From Henriciella mobilis (GTDB taxonomy: Bacteria; Pseudomonadota; Alphaproteobacteria; Caulobacterales; Hyphomonadaceae), in NCBI RefSeq assembly GCF_003576315.1, contig NZ_QWFZ01000033.1, forward strand, positions 186,001 through 250,000: a stretch of 64,000 bases of DNA, written 5' to 3'. A program made the translations under genes and the position numbers. Positions 1-9,717 of the stretch are shown in pieces. Every line of letters starts with the position of its first letter. Position 1 is the first letter of the stretch. The notes beneath the pieces are model-generated. The model made no database searches. It saw nothing but the letters and a program-made list of their open reading frames with translations, and was not told the origin of the DNA.

Positions 1-1361
1 TCCTGGCGCTGGATCATCATTCCCTGTCGACAACCAGCAGCTTCGACGACTGGCTGGAGTCCGCCGCCAATGCCTCGCTCAGCATCTATGCGAGCCCGGC
101 CATCAAGGTGTCTCATACCGGCCTGCGCGTTGATACGGGAACGCCGGGCGCGGTGCGTGCACCGGGGCTGGCGAGCGGCACTGCGGCGCTGGAAGTCGCG
201 GTCGATGCGGCGGCCTACCGGATGAAGCAGGACCCGCTTGACTTCCGCCTGCTCAACTATGCCGAGACCGACCCGGGAACGGGCAAGCCCTTTTCGGCCA
301 AGGCGCTTCGCGAATGCTATGCCGAGGGTGCGGCCCGTTTCGGCTGGAAAGGCCGCCCGCTCGAGCCCGGCCAGATGCGTGACGCGGACGGATACCTCAC
401 CGGCTGGGGCGTCGGCACCGCTCTTTTCCACGCGCCCTTCTTCCCGGCGAAGGCCAGCGCCGTCATCCGCAGCGATGGCAGTGTCGGCGCACAGACATCC
501 GGCGCCGATATGGGGCAGGGGGCCTGGACGGCGCTCGCCCAGATGGCTGCCGACGGCCTTGGCATGCCGGCCGATGAGATCGAGTTCGAAATCGGCCATT
601 CCGGTCTTCCCGACGGCAGCGTCGCCGGCGGCTCGGCGCACACCGCGTCGGCAGGCAGCGCGCTGTTTGCCGCTGGCAGCGATGCGGTCCGCCAGGTGGC
701 GGAGATCGCTATGAATGACCCGGAGTCGCCGCTTTACGGGGCTGGCAATGAAGGTGTCAGGGCGAGCGGTGGACGCCTGCACCGGGTCGACGATCCGGCG
801 CGCGGCGAAACCTATGCCGAGATCCTGACCCGGGCCGGCATTGCAGAGGTTGAGGGGCAGGGGCGCGGGCGCCGTGAGAAATCGGCGGCCGAGCAGTATG
901 CCATGTATTCGCACGGCGCGGTGTTCGCGGAGGTCAAGATCGATCCCGATCTCTACCAGGTCCGCGTCAGCCGGCTTGTCGGCGCGTTCGCGGCTGGCCG
1001 GATCATCAATCCGCGGCTTGCCAAGAGCCAGCTCAATGGCGGCATGATCTGGGGCCTCAGCTTCGCATTGCACGAGGAAGGCATTCACGACCTGCGGTCG
1101 GGCCGGCCGATCAACAATGACCTTGCCGGCTACCACGTCCCCGTGCTTGCCGATGTGCCCTCAGTGGAGTCGATCCTCGTTGAAGAGCATGACCCGCACG
1201 CCAACGCGCTCGGCATCAAGGGGGTTGGCGAAATCGGAATTACCGGCACCGTGGGCGCGATTGCCAATGCCGTCTGGCATGCCACCGGTGTGCGGCCCCA
1301 GCGCTATCCGATCCATATCAAGGACCTGCTTGAGGGTGAGTTGGCCCGTCAGCGCGGTTGA
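1..1361 (+). CDS. Xanthine dehydrogenase family molybdopterin-binding subunit (3' part)
   Basis: This is the C-terminal part of a molybdenum hydroxylase large subunit; the frame is open from base 3, so the gene starts upstream of the window. Such subunits bind the molybdopterin cofactor and oxidise aldehydes or N-heterocycles with water as the oxygen source, usually with a [2Fe-2S] subunit and sometimes an FAD subunit. The VRAPG motif about 52 residues into the visible part, the glycine-rich GADMGQGAW stretch and the closing GIKGVGEIG motif (the position of the conserved active-site glutamate) are typical of the aldehyde oxidase/IorB-type family. The substrate cannot be told from this fragment, and the small subunits are not in view. 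Confidence 0.9.
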   Translation, partial: LALDHHSLSTTSSFDDWLESAANASLSIYASPAIKVSHTGLRVDTGTPGAVRAPGLASGTAALEVAVDAAAYRMKQDPLDFRLLNYAETDPGTGKPFSAKALRECYAEGAARFGWKGRPLEPGQMRDADGYLTGWGVGTALFHAPFFPAKASAVIRSDGSVGAQTSGADMGQGAWTALAQMAADGLGMPADEIEFEIGHSGLPDGSVAGGSAHTASAGSALFAAGSDAVRQVAEIAMNDPESPLYGAGNEGVRASGGRLHRVDDPARGETYAEILTRAGIAEVEGQGRGRREKSAAEQYAMYSHGAVFAEVKIDPDLYQVRVSRLVGAFAAGRIINPRLAKSQLNGGMIWGLSFALHEEGIHDLRSGRPINNDLAGYHVPVLADVPSVESILVEEHDPHANALGIKGVGEIGITGTVGAIANAVWHATGVRPQRYPIHIKDLLEGELARQRG

Positions 1362-1448
1362 TCGGTACGGACAATCAGTATCGACCTTTGCCCGACTCGC
1401 TCGCTAAGGTAGGCCTCTCGACCAGGAAGAGCTGATGAGGGCCGGGAT

Positions 1449-2234
1449 TTGGCAGATCTGACACCGGTAGAGCGAGGGGTACTCGTCGCCCTGATGGCGT
1501 CTGGCGGGTCGCTGAAGGAGAATGCCGACCTCTCTGGGCGCTTCCAGATCAGGATGTCGCCCGCGCACCGCAAGAAGCTGGCCGGCCTCGGGCTGATCAG
1601 GACAAGCAAGAAGCCCTTCGTGCACACGCTGACCGATGAGGGCTGGGCGTTCATGGCGAACGGCTTTCCGATGGACATCCCGCGCGATGGCATGAAGCTT
1701 GGCGCGCTGAACGCGCTCCTTTCTGGGGTGCGAGAGCGTGCCGGCCCCGATGCCGACGCCATCCGGGCCTTCTTCAGCGGCAAGGCGCAAAAAGGCAAAG
1801 CGCCGGCCAAGGCGGAAGAGAAAAAGCCGTCAACGCCGCCGTCGCCGCCCTCAGGGGACACCGATCTCAGCGATGCGGCGTGGAGCGACAGTGAGGAAGC
1901 CCTCGCCATGGCGTTGCAGGATATCGCCGCTTTCGGCGCCCGCATGACCGCCCTTGAGCGTGTCATCGACGACAGCCAGAAGAATGCGGCCAAGCAGCTG
2001 GCCCTCAACGCCGACAGCATCTTCCAGAATATTCGCCAGGCGGCCCGCAAGCGCGGGCTGGAGACGGTTTTCGAGCGCGGCGAGGAAGTCGAATTCGATG
2101 CAGTTCACTTTGATTGTTTTGAAGAAATTGACGAGGGCGAGGCCGCAATCGTCCTGAAGCAACCAGTCGTTAAGCATACTGCGCGAGACCAGACTCTCAT
2201 TGTGCTGCGGGGCCTGGTAAGCCCCGCCGACTGA
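1449..2234 (+). CDS. Winged-helix protein with GrpE-like C-terminal region
   Basis: 261 aa with a TTG start. Residues about 3-70 look like a MarR-type winged helix (helices, then a KKPFVHTLTDEG wing). A low-complexity Lys/Ala/Pro linker follows at about 115-135, then a helical stretch (about 150-205), then a short beta-rich tail whose pattern (VEFDAVHF ... EGEAAIVLKQPVVKH ... LIVLRGLV) resembles the end of the nucleotide exchange factor GrpE. The gene ends 11 bp before an Hsp70-type ATPase gene that has a strong GAGGAGGA ribosome site, so the two probably form an operon. I infer that this is a dedicated exchange factor or adaptor for that ATPase; the GrpE likeness is judged by eye only. Confidence 0.6.
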   Translation: MADLTPVERGVLVALMASGGSLKENADLSGRFQIRMSPAHRKKLAGLGLIRTSKKPFVHTLTDEGWAFMANGFPMDIPRDGMKLGALNALLSGVRERAGPDADAIRAFFSGKAQKGKAPAKAEEKKPSTPPSPPSGDTDLSDAAWSDSEEALAMALQDIAAFGARMTALERVIDDSQKNAAKQLALNADSIFQNIRQAARKRGLETVFERGEEVEFDAVHFDCFEEIDEGEAAIVLKQPVVKHTARDQTLIVLRGLVSPAD

Positions 2235-2245
2235 GGAGGACCCTC

Positions 2246-3640
2246 TTGGCGAAGAGCTGGATTCAAAGACTGTTTCAGAAGCGCGACATCACGCGCATCG
2301 GCTGTATCGACTTCGGCACCGCCTATTCGAAAGTGTCCATTGTCGCGTCCGAATTGTCGGAAGACCTGATGGCCCAGGATATCCATGGCCTGCCCATTGG
2401 CCGGGATATCTCGGCAAACCCTTTCCTGCTGCCGTCGCTTCTCTTCGTTGATTCCGACACGGTGCGCTTTGGCGCGAGCGCCGAGTCCGCGGCCCGGCGG
2501 GGTGAGCGCCGCGGGCGCGCCCCGTTCATGTCGCCGAAGCAGTATCTCAGCACCCATGCGCTCGATGAGCTTGACGACAAGCTGCCGCCTGAGATCGACC
2601 CGACGAATTCCTATTCGGCCCGCCGCCTGATCACGCTTTACCTTGCCTATCTGCTGCGCCGTGCCGAGGATGCTGCGCGCGAGCGTAAGATCGACTGGCC
2701 ACCGCGTTTCCGGATTGCCCGCCCGGCCTGGGACAAGGAGCGCGCCGACTGGGGCGAACAGACGCTTCGCGTGCTTGTGCGCCACGCCTTCATCCTGGTC
2801 GACCGCTTTGGCGACGATCTGCTCGCCAAGGATGGCCTTGCTCACGACGTCGTTCATGATGCCTTCGATGCCATTCCAGACACATCCGATTTCCCCGACA
2901 AGGAAATCTTCGAGATTTCAGAGCACGGCACCACGACTGTGCCAGAAGCGACAGCGGTCGCGGCTGCTTCGCTGAGGCCGGGCGAACGGCGGGTTGTCGT
3001 GGTCGCCGATATAGGCGGCGGCACTTCCGATTTCGCGGCCTTCGTGACCGGCCGGCCCGGCCATAATGTCGTCGCGGAGATCGAGGGCAGCGCCTGCGTC
3101 CTGCGCCAGGCGGGCGACTTTCTCGACATGCAGTTGCGGCGCCTGCTTGTGAACAAGGCGGGCCTCCTGCCGGATGATCCAGCAGCCCGCGGCGCCGTCG
3201 CCATGATCCGGGCGCGCCAGCGCAGCCTCAAGGAAGCCCTGTTTGCCGAGGGGCGAGTCGTGGCCGAGGCTGGCGACCAGTTCGTCGAGATGACGCTGGA
3301 TGAGTTCCTCGCCGATGAACATGTCCAGGCCTTTGCCGGCCGCCTGAAGGAAACCTTCTACAAGTCGCTCGAGCTCGCGGTCGATTTCGCACGCTATCTC
3401 TCGCAGGGTGCGCGTGCCCAGGTGCGGGTCGATATCCTGCCGACGGGGGGCGGGTATAATCTCCCCATGGTGCAGGAGATGATCCGCAAGGTGCCGATCG
3501 AGTGGCGCTTCAACACGATCGCGCCGGAGCTGCTGACCACCGACAATGCCGACTTCAATGCCGTCAGCCGCCAGCTGGCCGTGTCCGTCGGCGGCGCAGT
3601 CCTCGAACTGCCAAGACAGGTCGGCGCTGTCGCGGCCTGA
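2246..3640 (+). CDS. Hsp70-family ATPase without substrate-binding domain
   Basis: 464 aa, TTG start preceded by a GAGGAGGA ribosome site. It has the three nucleotide-binding signatures of the actin/Hsp70 fold: phosphate-1 DFGTAYSK near residue 24, phosphate-2 DIGGGTSDF near residue 255 and an adenosine-binding PTGGGYNLP near residue 405. DnaK is about 640 aa; here the protein ends just after the ATPase domain, so the peptide-binding half is missing. It is therefore a specialised Hsp70-like ATPase rather than a housekeeping chaperone. Its partner is probably the gene directly upstream. The biological role is unknown. Confidence 0.85.
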   Translation: MAKSWIQRLFQKRDITRIGCIDFGTAYSKVSIVASELSEDLMAQDIHGLPIGRDISANPFLLPSLLFVDSDTVRFGASAESAARRGERRGRAPFMSPKQYLSTHALDELDDKLPPEIDPTNSYSARRLITLYLAYLLRRAEDAARERKIDWPPRFRIARPAWDKERADWGEQTLRVLVRHAFILVDRFGDDLLAKDGLAHDVVHDAFDAIPDTSDFPDKEIFEISEHGTTTVPEATAVAAASLRPGERRVVVVADIGGGTSDFAAFVTGRPGHNVVAEIEGSACVLRQAGDFLDMQLRRLLVNKAGLLPDDPAARGAVAMIRARQRSLKEALFAEGRVVAEAGDQFVEMTLDEFLADEHVQAFAGRLKETFYKSLELAVDFARYLSQGARAQVRVDILPTGGGYNLPMVQEMIRKVPIEWRFNTIAPELLTTDNADFNAVSRQLAVSVGGAVLELPRQVGAVAA

Positions 3641-3692
3641 CCCTGTCGCTCCAGCCATGGGCAGGCGGCGCATGACCCGCTAGACTGGCGGC

Positions 3693-4682
3693 ATGTCCCT
3701 GCCGATCATCACGCCGCAGCAGATGTACGCCGCCGAGCAGCACGTCTTCGATGCGGGAACGGCCAGCTTCGATGTGATGCGCATCGCCGGTGAGGGCGTC
3801 GCCGATCATCTCCATGACAGCTTTCCGGATGGTGATATCCGCGTCCTCTGCGGCCCGGGCGGCAATGGCGGGGACGGATTTGTCGCCGCCGCGCGCCTGC
3901 GGGATCTTGGCCGCGAGGTCCGGGTCTATTCTATGAAGCCAGTCGAGGCGCTCAGCGGCGACCCGGCCCAGGCAGCCGCCTTGTGGGGAGGGGCGGTCGG
4001 GACACTGGACGAGGCGCTTTCAGACGCGGCATCGGTGACACTGGACGCCCTGTTCGGAGGCGGGCTCTCAAGGCCACTGTCCGGTGTCGCAGCGGCGCTG
4101 TCCCGGCAGGCTGGTTCGACCGTGTCGGTGGATGTGCCGTCCGGCCTCGACGGGCTGAGCGCGCGGCCGCTTGGCCCATGCTTTCGCGCGAACCTGACGG
4201 TGACTTTTGCGGCATTGAGGCCAGCCCATGTGCTGATGCCGGGCCGGGAGCTTTGCGGCTCGGTGCGGGTTCAGGCGATTGGCGTGCCCGTCGATGAGGG
4301 CGTTCGCACGAATGGCCCGGACATCTGGAACGGGGCCGGCGATGAGGCGGACGATTCCCTGACGGTCAGCGTGTTTGACGTTGATGGCTTTCGCCGTGAT
4401 TTCGATGAGATCGAACGCGGCGCGCCCAACCGGATAGAGGGCGTCCGGCAAGCTGCCGCTCAGGCAGGCTCAGTCCTAGTGGCACTGGGGGAGGACATTG
4501 TCATCGCGGCCCCGGAAGGGCGGTGTGCCGTTCAGCCTGGGATTGCGAGAACGTGGACGCCGGACGATGCCATGGCGGCCGTCCGCAAGGCCCGGGCGCA
4601 AGGGCTTCCGGCCTTCGAAGCAGCCTGCGCTGCCGTCTGGCAAGCCAGCCGTCCAGACGGGGTTGAAAATAAACCGGGTTAA
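3693..4682 (+). CDS. nnrE: NAD(P)H-hydrate epimerase (YjeF N-terminal domain) with eroded kinase tail
   Basis: 329 aa. Residues 1-210 form a YjeF_N domain, which epimerises damaged R-NAD(P)HX to S-NAD(P)HX. Visible motifs are CGPGGNGGDGFVAAARL (about 50-66), DALFGGGLSRPLSG (about 112-125) and VDVPSGLDG (about 140-148). In most bacteria a dehydratase domain of about 270 aa (NnrD) follows and regenerates NAD(P)H. Here only about 115 aa follow. They still resemble pieces of that domain (LGEDIVIAAPEGR; AQGLPAFEAACAAVW), but the start of the domain is absent and the usual A(S/T)GTGDVL-like nucleotide-site motif is replaced by TPDDAMAAV. Epimerase activity is likely; dehydratase activity is doubtful. 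Confidence 0.85.
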   Translation: MSLPIITPQQMYAAEQHVFDAGTASFDVMRIAGEGVADHLHDSFPDGDIRVLCGPGGNGGDGFVAAARLRDLGREVRVYSMKPVEALSGDPAQAAALWGGAVGTLDEALSDAASVTLDALFGGGLSRPLSGVAAALSRQAGSTVSVDVPSGLDGLSARPLGPCFRANLTVTFAALRPAHVLMPGRELCGSVRVQAIGVPVDEGVRTNGPDIWNGAGDEADDSLTVSVFDVDGFRRDFDEIERGAPNRIEGVRQAAAQAGSVLVALGEDIVIAAPEGRCAVQPGIARTWTPDDAMAAVRKARAQGLPAFEAACAAVWQASRPDGVENKPG

Positions 4683-4836
4683 CCGGCGCGTTTGGAGAGA
4701 TCGCTTGAAATCAGCCTACTTTTTGGGCACTTAGGAGAGAGATCAGCGCGATTCAGGAAACATTTTTTGCTTAGTCGCTGGTCGGGCGGCACGATTGAAC
4801 CAGAGTTGGGAAAGGAGCAGCCAAGCGCGTCATTCC

Positions 4837-6264
4837 ATGTCAGATGAATCAGAGCCTTTCGATGAGATGTTCGGTCACGGCGACACGCCGCGCGAACCCT
4901 ATCTTCATTACTGCAACTGGTTTGACGGGGAGGACACGAAGCGGCTGAAACGCAAGGCGCGCGACGCCGAGCACGCCTTTCGCCGGACCGGGATCACCTT
5001 CAATGTCTACGGTCGTGAGGAAGCCAATGAGCGCCTCATTCCGTTCGATATCGTCCCCCACATCCTGTCAGCGCGCGAATGGCAATCCCTGTCGGAAGGC
5101 ATCGAGCAGCGCGTGCGTGCCCTGAACGCTTTCCTGCACGACATCTACCATCGCCAGGAGATTGTCAGGGCGGGGCGCGTGCCGCGCCACATGATTAGCG
5201 AGAATGAAGCCTACCTGTCCAAGATGATCGGTGTCGAGCCGCCGGGCAGCATCTATACCCACATTGTCGGGACCGACATCGTCCGCACCGGCGAGAACGA
5301 GTTCTACGTGCTTGAAGACAATGCGCGTACGCCGTCCGGCGTGTCCTACATGCTCGAAAACCGCGAGACGATGTTCGAGATGTTCCCGGAGCTGTTCATC
5401 AAGAACAAGGTCCGCCCGGTCTCGACCTATCCCAAGCGTCTGCGCCGGTCGCTGGAGGCGTGTGCACCGCCGGCCTGCAATGGCCGGCCGGTGATTGCCG
5501 TCCTGACGCCGGGCATCCACAACTCGGCCTATTTCGAGCATTCCTTCCTCGCCGACGAAATGGGCGCTGAACTGGTCGAGGGCCATGACCTGCGGGTCGT
5601 GGACGGGCGCGTCGCCATGCGCACGACGCAAGGCTATACGCCGGTCGACGTGCTCTACCGCCGTGTCGACGACGATTTCCTCGACCCTCTCAATTTCCGG
5701 CCTGACTCGATGCTCGGTGTGCCCGGTATCCTCGATGTCTACAGGGCCGGCGGGATCACCATTGCCAATGCGCCGGGAACCGGGATTGCCGACGACAAGG
5801 CGATCTATTCCTACATGCCGGACATCGTCGAATTCTATACCGGCGAGAAGGCCAAGCTTCCGAACGTGCCGACCTGGCGATGCTCCGAGCCGGACTCGCT
5901 GGCCTATGTCCTCGACAATCTCGCGGATCTGGTGGTCAAGGAAGTTCACGGCTCGGGCGGCTATGGCATGCTGGTCGGCCCGGCCGCCAGCAAGCGCGAG
6001 ATCGCCGATTTCCGGAAAAAGCTCCAGGCCAAGCCCGATGGCTACATCGCCCAGCCGACCCTGTCGCTGTCGACGGTTCCGATCTTTACGGCCAAGGGGC
6101 TTGCCCCGCGCCATGTTGACCTCCGGCCCTTCGTGCTCGTCTCGCCGAAGGGCGTCGACATCACGCCTGGCGGACTGACGCGCGTGGCCCTCAAGAAAGG
6201 CTCTCTCGTGGTCAATTCCAGCCAGGGTGGCGGGACCAAGGATACCTGGGTGCTTGAATCATGA
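4837..6264 (+). CDS. Circularly permuted ATP-grasp protein (COG2308, DUF404/DUF407)
   Basis: First gene of the Anbu cluster. The family is a circularly permuted ATP-grasp enzyme predicted to form amide or peptide-like bonds using ATP; its substrate is not established. From the ATG at 4837 the protein has 475 aa. An upstream in-frame TTG at 4795 would add 14 residues, but the ATG gives the usual family start. Family hallmarks include YVLEDNARTPSGVSYMLENR, a TPGIHNSAYFEH stretch, APGTGIADDKAIYSYMPD and KEVHGSGGYGMLVGP. The end overlaps the next gene as ATGA, so the two are translationally coupled. Confidence 0.9.
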   Translation: MSDESEPFDEMFGHGDTPREPYLHYCNWFDGEDTKRLKRKARDAEHAFRRTGITFNVYGREEANERLIPFDIVPHILSAREWQSLSEGIEQRVRALNAFLHDIYHRQEIVRAGRVPRHMISENEAYLSKMIGVEPPGSIYTHIVGTDIVRTGENEFYVLEDNARTPSGVSYMLENRETMFEMFPELFIKNKVRPVSTYPKRLRRSLEACAPPACNGRPVIAVLTPGIHNSAYFEHSFLADEMGAELVEGHDLRVVDGRVAMRTTQGYTPVDVLYRRVDDDFLDPLNFRPDSMLGVPGILDVYRAGGITIANAPGTGIADDKAIYSYMPDIVEFYTGEKAKLPNVPTWRCSEPDSLAYVLDNLADLVVKEVHGSGGYGMLVGPAASKREIADFRKKLQAKPDGYIAQPTLSLSTVPIFTAKGLAPRHVDLRPFVLVSPKGVDITPGGLTRVALKKGSLVVNSSQGGGTKDTWVLES

Positions 6265-7202
6265 TGCTCGGAAAGACGGCCGGCGGCCTGTTCTGGATGT
6301 GCCGCTATCTAGAGCGCAGCGCGAACAATGCACGCCTGATCGAGGCGGGCTCGCGCATGATGATGACGCGGACCACCGAGGAAAACGCCGAGTGGGGGTC
6401 GGTTCTGGAAACGGCCAATGTCCGCCAGATCTATGATGAGCGCCACGACGCCGTGGACCGCCAGTCAGTGATCGACTTCCTTCTGCGGGACAGGTCCAAT
6501 CCGTCCAGCGTGATGTCCGTGGTCGAGGCGGCCCGTTCGAATGCGCGGATGGTACGCGTCGCGCTGACCCGTGAAGTCTGGGAGGCCGTCAACGACACCT
6601 GGATGAAGCTCAAGGACGCGCTGGCCCGGCCCGTGCGCGAGACCGAGCTGCCCAACGTCCTGGAACTGATCCGCCAGCAGAGCGCGCAGGTGCGCGGCGC
6701 CCTGCACGGCACGATGCTGCGCAACGACATCTTCAATTTCTGCCGGATCGGTACCTTTCTGGAACGCAGTGACAATGTCGCCCGCATCCTCGACGTGAAA
6801 TACTATGTCCTGCTGCCATCGGTCTCGATGGTCGGGACCTCGATCGACAATTATCAGTGGGAGGCGATCCTTCGCTCGGCGGCAGCGGAGCGCAGCTTTG
6901 CCTGGCTGAACAAGGATTCCGGTCCGCGCACGATTGCCGAATTCCTGATCCTCGATCGGCGCCTGCCGCGCTCGATCGCCTTTTGCTACCTGAACATTGC
7001 GCGCAATCTCGGCTACCTCGAAGCCGAATATGACGAGGCCCGCCCCTGCATGGAGATCTGTGCCGAGACGCTGAACCGGCTGACCTCGACCGATATCGAG
7101 ACCATCTTCCAGGGCGGGCTGCACGAATTCATCCAGTCCATCATCCAGGCGAACAATTCGCTCGGCCTGCAGATCGAGAAGGATTACCGCTTCTATGCGT
7201 AA
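6261..7202 (+). CDS. Alpha-E domain protein (COG2307, DUF403)
   Basis: 313 aa, all-helical alpha-E protein. It starts inside the stop codon of the ATP-grasp gene (ATGA). Family features are the opening MLGKTAGGLFWMCRYLERSA and a second RIGTFLERSDNVARILDVKY block around residues 155-175. Its molecular function is unknown. It almost always travels with the circularly permuted ATP-grasp gene, sometimes fused to it, which points to a shared complex or a scaffold for the ligase. The transglutaminase gene follows after 15 bp. Confidence 0.92.
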   Translation: MMLGKTAGGLFWMCRYLERSANNARLIEAGSRMMMTRTTEENAEWGSVLETANVRQIYDERHDAVDRQSVIDFLLRDRSNPSSVMSVVEAARSNARMVRVALTREVWEAVNDTWMKLKDALARPVRETELPNVLELIRQQSAQVRGALHGTMLRNDIFNFCRIGTFLERSDNVARILDVKYYVLLPSVSMVGTSIDNYQWEAILRSAAAERSFAWLNKDSGPRTIAEFLILDRRLPRSIAFCYLNIARNLGYLEAEYDEARPCMEICAETLNRLTSTDIETIFQGGLHEFIQSIIQANNSLGLQIEKDYRFYA

Positions 7203-7217
7203 GACCGGGAGCTGCCC

Positions 7218-8021
7218 ATGCGCCTGAAGATCGCCCACCAGACCCGTTACCAGTTTGCGGAGCCTGTCAGCTATGCGCTGCAGCAATTGCGCCTGACGCC
7301 CAAGACACGACGGGGGCAGGAGGTCGTTTCCTGGCGGATCGAACTGGAGGGCGGCAAGGAAGAGGTGGCCTTCATCGACCAGTTCAATAATTCGACGCAA
7401 CTGATCAGCATCGAGGAGGGCGCGCGCGAACTGGTGTTCAGGGCCGTCGGGGAGGTGGAGACGCATGACCAGGCCGGGATTGTCGGCGAACATGCCGGCT
7501 GGACGCCGCTCTGGTTGTACAACCGCAAGACCCCGCTGACGGCGCCGGGCCCGACGCTGCGAAAGCTTGCGCGCGGCCTGGGCGCAGACTTCGAGGATGA
7601 TGTCGCGCGCCTGCACGGCCTGATGGAGCTGATCGGCGCGGAAATCGCCTATGAGACGGGGCAAACCCATGCGCAGACCACAGCTGAGGAGGCGGCGGCC
7701 GCCGGCCATGGCGTCTGCCAGGACCACACCCATGTCTTCATTACCTGCGCCCGGCTGCTTGGGTTTCCGGCCCGCTATGTCAGCGGCTATCTGATGATGA
7801 CAGATCGTGTGCAACAGGATGCTTCCCATGCGTGGGCGGAAGCGTATGTTGAAGGGCTGGGGTGGGTCGGATTCGACGTCTCCAATGCCATTTCGCCGGA
7901 TGAAAAATACGTCGCAGTGGCAACCGGGCTCGACTATCTGGATGCTGCCCCCGTGTCCGGGATGACTTTCGGCCACGCGCAGGAGGGATTGGACGTTTCT
8001 GTCCAGGTGCAACAGCAATAG
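7218..8021 (+). CDS. Transglutaminase-like cysteine protease family protein
   Basis: 267 aa. Residues 1-80 match the bacterial transglutaminase N-terminal beta domain. The transglutaminase core has its catalytic cysteine in GHGVCQDHTHVF (about residue 173), histidine in ASHAWAEAYVEGLGW (about 208) and aspartate in GFDVSNA (about 223). No signal peptide is seen, so it is probably cytoplasmic. Such proteins hydrolyse or transfer amide bonds; in this cluster a role in cleaving the product of the ATP-grasp ligase has been proposed. It lies 15 bp after the alpha-E gene and 21 bp before the Anbu gene. Confidence 0.92.
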   Translation: MRLKIAHQTRYQFAEPVSYALQQLRLTPKTRRGQEVVSWRIELEGGKEEVAFIDQFNNSTQLISIEEGARELVFRAVGEVETHDQAGIVGEHAGWTPLWLYNRKTPLTAPGPTLRKLARGLGADFEDDVARLHGLMELIGAEIAYETGQTHAQTTAEEAAAAGHGVCQDHTHVFITCARLLGFPARYVSGYLMMTDRVQQDASHAWAEAYVEGLGWVGFDVSNAISPDEKYVAVATGLDYLDAAPVSGMTFGHAQEGLDVSVQVQQQ

Positions 8022-8042
8022 GCGGGGCCGTTTCGGCATAAG

Positions 8043-8777
8043 ATGACATATTGTGTGGGACTTCGCCTCGACCGGGGCCTGGTGTTCATGTCCGACACCC
8101 GAACCAATGCCGGCGTCGACAATGTCTCCAGATACCGGAAGATGTTTACCTGGACCCAGCCGGATGAGCGCGTCATCGTGATGATGACGGCCGGCAACCT
8201 CGCCACGACGCAGGCCGTGGTCAGCATGCTGGACGAGCGCACCAAGGCGCCGGAAGAACGCAACCCCTCCATCCTCGAAGTGCCGACCATGTTCCAGGCT
8301 GCCCGCACGGTCGGCAAGGTGCTGCGCGACGTGATCCGCGAAAGCGCGCCGAGCCAGGGGCCGGACGCGGAATCGCCCTTCAAGGCGACGATTATCCTCG
8401 GCGGGCAGATCAAGGGCGCTCCGCCGCGCCTGTTCATGATCTATCCGGAAGGCAATTTCGTCGAAGCCAGCGAAGAGACGCCCTTCTTCCAGATCGGCGA
8501 GACCAAGTATGGCCGCCCGATCCTGGTGCGCGCCTATGACCCGGACATGAGTTTCGAGGCCGCGGTGAAGCTGATGATGGTGTCCTTCGACTCCACGCTG
8601 AAGGCGAATTTGTCGGTTGGCCTTCCGCTGGACCTGCTGCTCTATGAGACCGACAGCCTCGCTATCAAGGCGCAGCGGCGGATCGAGGAAGACGACCCGT
8701 ATTTCAATCTGATCTCTGACAATTGGGGCGAGGCGCTGAAGGCCGCCTTCTCCTCGCTACCGGACTACGAGATCTGA
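8043..8777 (+). CDS. Anbu proteasome-type protease (peptidase family T1)
   Basis: 244 aa proteasome-fold Ntn hydrolase of the Anbu (ancestral beta subunit, COG3484) family. The sequence opens MTYCVGLRLDRGLVF, so removal of Met1 exposes Thr2 as the N-terminal nucleophile, and SDTRTN around residues 17-22 carries the usual acidic partner. It is longer than HslV (about 175 aa), as expected for Anbu. Known Anbu structures are helical or lock-washer assemblies without a dedicated ATPase. It is the last gene of the four-gene cluster, followed at once by a terminator. The natural substrate is unknown. Confidence 0.92.
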   Translation: MTYCVGLRLDRGLVFMSDTRTNAGVDNVSRYRKMFTWTQPDERVIVMMTAGNLATTQAVVSMLDERTKAPEERNPSILEVPTMFQAARTVGKVLRDVIRESAPSQGPDAESPFKATIILGGQIKGAPPRLFMIYPEGNFVEASEETPFFQIGETKYGRPILVRAYDPDMSFEAAVKLMMVSFDSTLKANLSVGLPLDLLLYETDSLAIKAQRRIEEDDPYFNLISDNWGEALKAAFSSLPDYEI

Positions 8778-8794
8778 GACATGTGCCTGTTCTG

Positions 8795-8814
8795 AAAAGG
8801 GCATTTGCCTTTTT
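8795..8814 (+). terminator. Rho-independent terminator of the Anbu cluster
   Basis: A short A-rich/T-rich hairpin (AAAAGGGCA ... TGCCTTTTT) starts 17 bp after the Anbu stop codon and ends in a T run. It would close the operon before the tRNA gene. The stem is imperfect. Confidence 0.6.
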
Positions 8815-8851
8815 CACTGAGAAGGCCTATGTCGCCCTTTCCAAAATTCAG

Positions 8852-9678
<827 letters not shown>

Positions 9679-9717
9679 CGCCTCCCACCCGGGTTCAGCC
9701 CTTGGGCCGCCGCGTAC

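Noticed and set aside
2246-3640. Calling the Hsp70 homologue DnaK
   Set aside because: It stops after the ATPase domain, lacks the peptide-binding domain and has no dnaJ next to it.
5068-6114. Minus-strand open frame of 348 codons under the ATP-grasp gene
   Set aside because: Antisense to a well-supported enzyme gene; no recognisable motif.
6465-8039. Long minus-strand open frame (524 codons) under the alpha-E and transglutaminase genes
   Set aside because: It is antisense to two clearly recognised genes, rich in Arg/Gln/Asp as GC-rich shadows are, and has no family likeness.
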